29,130 bases of DNA from Priapulus caudatus. Taxonomy: Eukaryota; Priapulida; Priapulimorpha; Priapulimorphida; Priapulidae. Positions within the stretch are counted from its first letter, which is position 1. Each line of letters begins with the position of its first letter. A program made the position numbers and the translations under genes. Of the stretch, positions 11,101 to 21,821 are shown one piece after another. Location of the stretch: the NCBI RefSeq assembly GCF_000485595.1, contig NW_014577434.1, forward strand, positions 304,458 to 333,587, read 5' to 3'. Below the pieces are notes generated by a model. That model saw only the letters and a list, made by a program, of their open reading frames with translations, was not told the origin of the DNA and ran no database searches.

Positions 11101-14100
11101 CTAATCATTACTCTACTGTGTTTTAGAATGTATTGAGGGAGATGTCGGACAGTAGCGTCACGTGTCAGTACCTGGCCACTCTCCCAGAGAGCGCGATGGT
11201 GCCCAACGCTACCTGCCGAGGCATCCGTGAGCTAGCGACGCGCTGGACTATGACCCACCAGCAGGTCAGGGAAGCACACGTGAAGCTGGTAGGACGTCTG
11301 ACCCTGTACAACTCGTTCTCTGAGCTGTGCTTGCTCTGGCAGAACTACGCAGGAGAGGTTGAGAATGAGCTGGACTCACCGATCAGTACCACAAAGGAGG
11401 GCCTCACCGAACAGCAGAAAGTGCTCAAGGTTCGATTCTAGTGATTCATGAAGTAGTGGTAATTTACATTCTGAATGTCTAGATACGGATTCTGGCTGTT
11501 CTTATGTAATTAGTGGAAAGCACGATCATGAAGGTATCAAACAATACAGATATTTACAGGTTATGATGTGAATTTCGCCTCTTGCAGAATCTTGTGGCTC
11601 TGGCACCGGCGCAAGAAGAGATTCTTAAGTCCATAGATGCCACTGGGCAGCGGATGCTCAGCCAAGCTGCCATCCGCAGCGCACCTGTCTTCAAGGAGCA
11701 CCTAGCAACTATACAGGTTCAAGGTCATGAGTTACTGTTGAAGCTGGCACAGAGACATCTGGAAGTCAGCAGAAATATCTTCTTCTGGACCAGATACAGA
11801 CAGCAGCTGAAATGGTATGTACCTCACACCACGGATTTATTTCCCAAATTTTTCTTAACTATAATATCGATTCTAGCTGTTGTTATCGTTATTACTGCAT
11901 ATAAGATTTGATGAGGATAGGTGGTCACTGTGACATTTCTCCCTTGTGCATTAGTATGCAGCGACTACTACTGGAGGCTGAGGACAGGGTACCACAGTCA
12001 GAGCTGCCCGCTGTGTGCATACAGAAGATGCATGGCCGGCTGGCACTAATCCAGGTATGGCGGCTGTAAGATTGTCACAGCATAGAGCTTCATTGTTCCT
12101 GCGTTCAGATTCTGTCAGTGTTTGCTGTGTATGAGGGCGAGCGTGTCACGTAGCCGCACGAGCGCGGCGATGTATTGCTGACTACCATCACACACAGCTG
12201 GTTGTGAAATGTTTTCGCTGACGTTTTCATCTGCGTTTGCAGATGCAGCAGTGGTTGTTGGAGGTACAGATCCCCTCGCTGACATCACTGCTGGAGGCCG
12301 GTGGCAGCGTGCGTGTGATCGGTGACGACATCGGATGCGCTCTGGTGACGGTGGAACTAGACGACGTGGACAAGCGCTGGAACAGTCTGTCAGCTCTGCT
12401 GATCGACAAGGCCAAACAACTGCAGGTATACGCTTCACCTGAACTGCCTCTGTAGGGGGGCTGTGTGTATAATCCAGAAGAAATGTCAAGGAAAACCTCC
12501 TAAAAACGTAATTTTCTTTAGAGTGAACTGGAATAGGTGTTAAACAGGTAAAGTTTTCAAGCCGTTTAGATTACCTTGAATCCGTTTATTTTTCTTAGAT
12601 GCTGATATTTGCTCTAAGAGTGAATTTGAGCAATAGTTTGTCTTTCTTTGTAGTGTCTGCTGGCACAGTGGGACGAATGCAATCTGAACCTTGAGCAGGT
12701 GGCAGCCTGGCTTGCAGAAATGAGGGTACCACTGGACCAGGATATTCCTACGACTTCGTCAAGCTTAGAGATGGAACTGCGACTGTGCAAAGTGAGCTTA
12801 GCCTATCTAGGTTACACCTAATTATATTCCAGACGCATGCACGCCAAGTTTCCTCTACCCACAATTCACCTGAATAGATATCTGCAACACTATCAAAATC
12901 ATATTATAATTGTTTCTACATAATCTGTGCACGGGGTTGGTATTTTTATAGGCATTCTTTTTATTACCTTCATCATTTTCTTGTAAAGTACGTGCCCATG
13001 CGCATATTACGTGCACAGCAAATTGACGAGGAAATATTGTTTGCTCCAGTACAGTTGAGCACTGTACCTACTTGGTAACACCACAATAAATAGCATATAA
13101 TAAAATAATATAATCACCGAACACCACTATTGTAAGCAACTGCTTACTGAAGCTGTCTGCTTCTAATTGCTGACGGTGATTGCAGGACTATGAGGAGAAC
13201 CTGTCACAGCTGAGCAGTCAGCTGGCGGAGGTGCGCATCGGCGTGGAGGTGCTTGCGATGAGCCTGCGTCGCGAGGACACCATCATCCTGCAGCAGCGTA
13301 TCGCACTCAGTGCCACCCTGCTCACCGAGAGAACCAGCCAGGTGTGCTGACAGCGCCATCTATAGACCTCACTGCTAACTACTACTACTGCTATCTCTAC
13401 TATGAATACTGCTACGATTGTACTGATGATGATACTATCACTGTAACCATGGCCACAATCACCATTATCACCACCACCACCACCACCACCACCAGAACAA
13501 CAATCACAACAACAACAACAATGGTGACAATGCCTACCATACTACTACAACTGCCTGCTACAACTCTACAACTAACTACCTACTATAGCAACTACAACAA
13601 TGCTACTAGTGAATTGCAGGTCGATGCAGTCTTCGTCGGAGAGAAGCATCCTTGCTGCTTTGCATTCTAGGGATTTAACGCGAATTAACTCATCGTGTTG
13701 TGTGCTGCAGGTGACCGATAGACGGCACGGCGTGGAGCGGGCCTTGAGCCAGTGGCCAATGTTTGACCAGCGCTGCAGTGAACTAATGACCTGGCTGGAC
13801 AACATGACTAGGACTGTATCTAACAATGGGGGCCTTCACATTGAGGACGTTGTACAGAAGATAGAGAAGGTTTGTTTTGCAGTGAAATTCCGCTTGAGCC
13901 AAGGCATGACATTCTGAAAACTACATTCATGGCAGGTCCAAATGCTGCTCGTTTTGCTCTGATAATTATCACAATTTTATCCACTAATCTTATCAACTAA
14001 TTGCAACACATTATTAATAGAACACTAGGGGTAACGGAAATCACTTTTTCTATTTGTGAAGCTGTGCAGATAAGTGTGAAGCACAGTAATGCCATTTTAC

Positions 14101-17100
14101 TGATGTGTGTTCCATCAGGATTACAAGGTAGCTATAAGAGCAAAGGCACAGGACTGTGAGAATCTACAGCAGCTTGGAGCACGGCTGCAGCACGCCAGCA
14201 CAGAATCCGTGGCCACAGACATTCAGGACAAGATGCAGTGTGTCAGCGCAAACCTACACAGTCTCGACACCATCTGTGAAGCTAGGTACGCATGCAGAAA
14301 TTTACCTGCTACCATTTATTTGTAATTTTTGCCCCCTCTTGCTGCCTTATTTGGTCGTTTTCTTCCTCATTTTTACTCCCGATCTCTTGTCGTCTTTACC
14401 GGCACTATGTCAATGCATCGGCTTATATTATACCCTGTAATCATGATTTCCGTTTAGAAGACAGAGTGTCGAGTAACTGTTGGAGTTCAAAGTGATGTTG
14501 GCCTGTGTGTGTATTTTTTGTGAATGGTTGTTTGTCACTGTCTAATTTTCTCTGACAGACTGAGTAAGCTCAGGGACACACTGCAGACCGTACAAGAGTT
14601 GGAAGACAACATGAGTAGGTTGCGACAATGGCTGGCTCAGACTGAGCATGAACTCATGAGTCCTATCATCTACCAGAACTTCAGTCAACAGGAAATCCGC
14701 CGACTGCAGATCATCGTTCAGGTAGAAATCTCAAACTGCCTTCGTTGCTCGTTTCTTTCCTTGCTAGTTTTTGATCTGCCTGCTACAAAGATGACTTATT
14801 TTCATCCCTTATGAAGGGATCACTGAACATCAATGTCTTACCAACATGTTCTTCTTTGTTCTCTTTACCATTTAAACCGTACTTGTTTTATATCTTGCAC
14901 CATGAGTAGGCTAAGGAGTAATACACATTCTGGCTGGCGGCACTCTACATTGATTATGTGTTCGTGTTTAGGAGCAACAGACAGACATAGATGGACACAG
15001 CAGTGCCATCGGCTCTGTGCTCAACCTGTGCGAGGTCTTGCAGAAGGACCAGGACGCCTGTGCAACATCAGCAGAAGCTGCGGCACTCCAGCAGGCTATG
15101 AAGAGTCTTGACAAGCGCTGGAGAAACATCTGTGCCATGTCCATGGACAGGCGACTTAGGTCTGCTTGTGATTAATTACAAGAGATCATTATAATGTCAT
15201 ATATATATCATCAGGAGTGTATAATGTAGATTATATTATATATTAGATTATAGTCTATATTGTACGCTCCTGCTGTTATGTTCTATATATTATGGGTTCA
15301 TATATTCTCAACGTGTGATGGTTTTCAGTCGTTGAATTTTGATAAGAAACATTGGCACACTTTATCTCTAACCCTATCACTGCAGCACACTTGGGAGAGT
15401 CCCATCTAGTACGTTTGCGTTTGAGGCGTAGCAGCTGCAATGTCGGTGTGGGATTCTCGTGTAGGGATATGTTATGTGACAGAGATTGACGTAAGTCTGC
15501 TGTTTATATAGGGTTGAGGAGTCGAGTAGGGGCTGGCAGAAGATCATGGAAGATCATGACATGTTCAATGCCTGGCTTACGGAGATGGAGAGTAAAGCCA
15601 GAAGTCATGAGACTGCTTACATTGAGCATACCAGAGTGAAGGATCTCCTCGTCGAGTTCGAGGTATTGTTTCACCAAGCAATCGTGTCTACTATGTATGC
15701 CAGCTGTTTTCGTGATGAGTTTAATCGACAAATATTGGCTTAATATATCTCGATTCATTACAAGGCTCACAATTGCAAACGTGTCAGATCTTGAGGCAGC
15801 ATCTGTTTGTGTATCTTAGTAACCAGTTCTGGAACTCCCATAAGATATCACCGAGAAATCTACTCCTTTTAGGCTCTGCAGAAGAATATTCAAGAGAACT
15901 ACTCCCAAGTTGAGTACATCAATAAGCAGTACAGAAAGCTGGCACGCGATGGCGCCACCGATAGTGCCGGCCAACTCCGAGCGCTTGTCGACAATGTCAA
16001 CCGTAGATACGACACACTGCTGCTGAGGTGGGCTTGACACTTAGTTCATGTCTTACTCTAATATGTCGTCCAACGCACCACATGCGACGTCATTGCATTA
16101 TTACCGCTGTCGTTATTGTAGTAAATTACCATCCAGGGAAAACAAGGAAAAATGAGGAGGAAAACGACCAAATAAAGAAGCAAGATAGAGTAAAAATAAA
16201 AAAAATAAAGCAAGCAGTATGTTGTTCGTTGTTCACTATGTGTGTGTGCGTTGCAGGAGCGTGTGTGTGCTGCGGCGTCTGCACCGCTCGCAGACGGTTC
16301 GTGATGACGAGTTTGAGGTTCGCACAGACAGCCTCCTCGCCTGGCTGGGAGACATCGACCTGCAGCTCACCAACATAGAACACTTCTCTGAGACCGAGGT
16401 CACACTCAAGCGCAAGCAGATCAAGGTAGGCTGTAGCTGTTACGGATTGCGTCTCGCAATCGGGTATGTTGAGTGCATCGTAATACCGTGCTGCACAGCG
16501 CACCGTAATACCGTGCTGCACAGCGCGACCGTATAGACAGCCAGCTACACGCGAAGCTAGTGAGTCACGTGAGCGGATGTTCGCGGGACGGTAGCGCACA
16601 CCTGTTATTTTTGCTTTGCGGATTGAGCCGTTAACATGTTTCGCAAGAATAAAGAGGAAGTCGTTTTACAGAAATTCAGCAGTTTTCTTGTGTCCGTATC
16701 TGGAACAGTAGCTATGCTACCTCACAGCTGTAGTAGGGCGGATAAGCACGTGGATTGTGCACTTGTTGTTAGAATTGTGAAACTTTGCACACGCTTACTA
16801 CAATAGGTTCTGAAGATTTTCTGATATAGTGTCAATTGAACAGCGTCGTATATGCTACCTCACAGTTGGACTTTCGGCAATGTCGGTTTAGATGCCGGGG
16901 GTAGGGACCGATACAAACGTGGCTGATGTGTTCTCGTGAATTGGAAGCTACGTAGTGAATTTCACATCTTTGTTCGCATATGTTCGGAACATGAGTGAAG
17001 CAATAAGCTTGTTCATGAATGCAACGGGTGATTCATGGAATAGTAGATCATAGACGGGTGTAAAATGTTACTTGTATATAGTCGCAACGTGGTGTGCGTT

Positions 17101-20100
17101 TCACACCAATCCATGTGGGTTAACAACACGCACACCGCTGCCATGTTTACTGTAGAAAATACAGAGAGAGGTCGACGAGAGGCTGAGCGAGGTTGATCAG
17201 TTGGATGCTGCTGGTCTGTACCTGATGCAACGTTGCCATGGCAATGATGCTGTCACCGTGCAAGGGGTGCTAGATGAGCTGCATCGTTACCTTGACGACG
17301 TGCTTGCGAAACTCGCGAGCTTCCAGCAGACTCTTCATGGACAGACGACCGAGCAGGTACTTAAAAATTATCATGCATGTGCTGAACGGCGCTTGTTGGC
17401 AGGCAGTATTATGTTCTCATTTACGTTTTCGTTTTCAGCTGTGATTTTTACTCGTTTGTTTGTTTATGTGTTTGCATGGTTCATTTTAGAATCAGCTTCT
17501 GTGTATAGATTTCGTGACCATACTTTGATTGATAATTCTTCATTGTTATTCTTTCTGTTGAAGAAATATGTTGTACGTTTTGTTTATTACAGCACGTTGG
17601 ATCTATTTTTGAGGCTCTGTGCATTGTTTATTGTATTTTTTATCAATTTATCCCAATGATTAATCCTCCCTTAATTTTTGGCTGTGATTGTTAGATAAGG
17701 GAATATGAGAAACACTTGCAAGTAACGGAGACTGAGACAGATCATGCCATTACATCCGTAAGTTGCCTCCCGCATGAATCGGTTGCTGTGCTGCTGCTGC
17801 TTCTCTTTACATTTGAATTGTTACTTGTGGTCCACGACTCCTTGGCCGGTGTAGCCGTAGAAATAGAATGTAGAACAACAAAATGTATTAGAGTTATAAA
17901 AGGTTTTCTGAATGTGCGATATATTTATGCTATCGGTAGATCTCAGTGATGTCAAACGATGATGAATCATCAATGATTGTTATTTCAGGAGACTGAGCCG
18001 AGGGATGTAAGGCAGGAACCACAAACAGAAGAGGAAGGTTGGAGCATCCTCTCAACAGAGAAGCGACGCAAAGAGGCAGAAAAAGAGGAGGAGCCCGAGG
18101 AAAAGTGGGATATCCTCCCAACAATCGCACGATTGCCCGACGTCTCTGACAATAATGGCAAGTCGCCTAAACAGTACTATAGCAGACTATTGTTTGCATA
18201 CATACAGACAGAGAGAGGACGGGAGTGTGCGTGTGTGTGTGTATGAGCGTGAGAGAAAACAAGAGATATAGATAGATGCATATATATGTGGGAAGACGGT
18301 GTGAAATACACTTTCTCTCAAATATATTTGTATAAAATAATAATAAAAATACATTTATTGAATTCTACTATATCTAATCGATATGTGGTGCATAGCATTT
18401 CGTCGCAACATTTTCGATGTGTTGCCTTGCTGCAACATTCTCAATGTGTTGCCTCACTGCAACATTCTCGATGTGTTGCCTTGCTGCAACATTCTCGATG
18501 CGTTGCCTTGTTGCAACATTTTCGATGTGTTACCTCGCTGCAACATTCTCGATGTGTTGCCTCTCTGCAACATTCTCGATCTTTTGCCTCAATGCAACAT
18601 TCTCGATCTGTTACCTCGCTGCTTTCTCGATGTGTTGCCTCTCTGCAACATTCTCGATCTTTTGCCTCAATGCAACATTCTCGATCTGTTACCTCGCTGC
18701 AACATTCTCGATGTGTTGTCTCGCTGCAACATTCTCGATGTGTTTCCTCGCTGCAACATTCTCGATCTGTTGCCTCGCTGCAACATTCTCGATGTGTTGC
18801 CTCATTGTTGCAGAGATGAGGTTGAGATTAGCAGCACAGCAGGACGACCTCGACGGTGCCGAGATTTACCTGAAGGAGTTACAGCTGGCGCTAGCACAAT
18901 CTGGTGAGAGAATCAGCGCAACAGAGGAGCAGACTCGCTGTAAGACGCCGATAGGCCCCGAGGCGGAGCGCACCCTGGTGGGCTACGTACGTATCGCTGT
19001 GCGAATGTTCTCATGTTCTCACGATTTCACAGATTGATTTTAACTGTAATTACTGGTCGCAGCTGGCAGTTTTTTACGTCGGGTTTTTTTGGGCGTTAGT
19101 TACGCTGGCTGGCAGTTACTGGGGGTTGTGATTGTCTGCTACCACCGTTCACTTGTTTGCGACTTGTTGCAGGGTAAGCTGGTAGCGTCATGCCGGTCCA
19201 GCATTGACGTTGTCAAGCACGTGAGGGGCAAGTTGGAGCAGGAGGTCGGCCTGTCAAGTCTCGGAGAGAGCGCTGAGCAGGCTGAGAGTGAGTGCATTAT
19301 AATTATTATACCAGCTTTGAGGAGTACACAATAGACATTACATACTCCTCATCCTCAATTCATGTGCGTGCGCATGTGTGTGTGCGCGTGCGCATGTGTG
19401 TGTGCGCATTTTTTACACAACAAAACGAAAACAAAATCTTTTGCTCTTGATGTTATATAGATCACTGGTAATTTTATTCTAGGTTCTATTTATTAGTGCC
19501 TCAAGGTAACGTAATAGAGTGTGGATGGATAAACATATATATAGTAGTAGGTAACGTAATAGAGTGTGGATGGATATAACATATATATAGTAGTATAATA
19601 TATATACAGATGTAACATAATAAAGCATGTACGAGGTCAACATTTGAGCTGCGGCATCTCACGTGCTCTGCTGCTGCTGCTGCTGCAGGTGTGATCGAGC
19701 GCTGGGAGCTCGTGCGAGCGCAGGCTGCAGACAAGGAGCGACGCTTGCTCGAGAACGGCAAGGCCTACCAGCGCTTCCTCGCTGACCTCGCGACCCTGCA
19801 GGTGTGGCTCGAGGAAGCCGAGAACAACCAGAACGAGACCGGAGAGAGAGCCGACAGCGTGCACGAACTACAGACGCTCATCATGCAACACAGGGTAGGT
19901 GGCGCTGCTGTTCCCCCCGCGACGACGACGACGAGTCTCGGATACGTGCGCGACTGCGGAACGCTATCGTCGATTTCGGGCTTGTTTAATTTCATTTAGA
20001 TATAATTCTTACAAAATTTATAACTACAATATATTTATAATAAATTTAATAAATGAAACTTGGTCCATCTGCGTTTCTGGGAGGATAACAGTGGCGATTG

Positions 20101-21751
20101 CAGTTACATCTCACTACTGCTTTGATAGGTAGTACAGTCGAAATATCTCTCCTGAAAACACACACGAGCTATGTTACCATGTTCTACGCTGCCAGACGTC
20201 GTTTGTTTGCCTTTATTATCGTATAATCACAGATTCGTAGAATCGCAAGTTTCGTTTCCCCTCGATGCTCATTCAGATGTTCAGCCATCTGTGTTTGCTC
20301 TCCCAGGTCGAAATATCTCTCCTGAAAACATACTTGAGCAGCCATGTTCTTCGCTGCCAGACGTCGTTCGTTTGCCCTTGACGCTCATTCCACCATCTTG
20401 TTTTCTTTCTCGCGGTGCAGGACTTCCTGCTACAGCTGGACAAACACAAGCAGCTGCTTCTCTCCATCAACCTCGGCAGCGAGAAGTACGCGGACGGCGT
20501 GACGCCCGAGGCGGCGCGTCTCCGTCGCGACCTCACCGCGCTAAACCAGCGCTGGGAGGCGATGTGCGCGCGCGCGAGGCAACGCCAGCGCCACCTGCAG
20601 AGACTGCTCATACACTGCGCGGAGTTCCACGAGACGGTTCACGATCAGCTCGTGTGGCTGCAGAGCATGGAGGCGAGAGTGCGCAGCTGCGAGCCTCTCA
20701 ACCTCGCTGACGACAATGGCTCGCTACGCCGCGTCTTCCTCGAGATGCGCGTGAGTGTGCACGAATATAAATATTAAGGCGAGATAGTGAGAATAATATG
20801 AATGAGAAAATATAAATGAGAAAATATAAATGAGCATGGTTGAGATTAGATTCATTTCTAATCCGTCGTCTTAATCCTTATGATAGATGAGATTTAATAG
20901 ATAGATAGTTTGGCCTTTTAATGAATGGAGAACTTAAGGCAATAACAAGTTAGCCTTATAGTAAGAATCGTTATAGATGCTGGTGATGAAGAAAATAAGA
21001 TCAGATTATAATGCCATGAATAATGCCATAATGCCATAAATATATAGAATAAAATATAATTCCATGTCGCGAACTCCGTTTAGCTCGCGTAACTGTGCAT
21101 GTGATTCGATCTGTGATGTAACGTGTATGTGTGTGTGTATGTATGTATGTGTATGTCATGTGTTTGTGCAGAGCGTGCGCAGGCAGCTGGAGGAGAGGAA
21201 GCCACGCGTGCTCTCACTGCGAGACACGGCCGAGCATCTACTCGCTGACTGTGACACGGCGGACGCACGCGACGCACGCGAGAAACTCAACATTCTCAGC
21301 AACAGACTTCGCTTCCTGCTGCTCGTCTGCTCCCGTTATCACGCCATACTCAAGGCCGCTATGGACGGCACCAAGGTACGTGTGTGCAGCGAGACTACGT
21401 GTGTGTGCGTGCGTGCGTGTGTGCGTGCGTGCGTGTGTGCGTGCGTGCGTGTGTGCGTGCGTGCGTGCGTGTGTGAGAGATGTGATCTTCCGGACCTCAT
21501 AGCGGTATTGATTTGGGAATTCTGTAGTTTTTTAATTGTCTGCTATTATAAGCCTTCTGTAGCCTTCTATAAGCTATATATTGTCTTCTGATCAACTGCT
21601 TATTATAAGCCTCGTGATGGAGGTAAAATGTAAATTTAGGTGATGTAATAGTGTCTTGAGACCTGTGTATATAGGTTAACGATCGGTTATTCACAAATTA
21701 AATAGCATAATTTCTTTCACACACACCCTCCCCTTTGCTCCCCCCAGCCAT

Positions 21752-21821
<70 letters not shown>

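Noticed and set aside
18007-18012. Donor-like gtaagg inside exon 35
   Set aside because: Phase 0 exit cannot join exon 36, and the sequence after it continues as a convincing linker peptide.
18286-19037. Three overlapping long plus-strand open frames with 9-residue repeats
   Set aside because: Created by a 27-bp unit without stops in any frame; the region sits between a donor and an acceptor, and none of the peptides is family-like.
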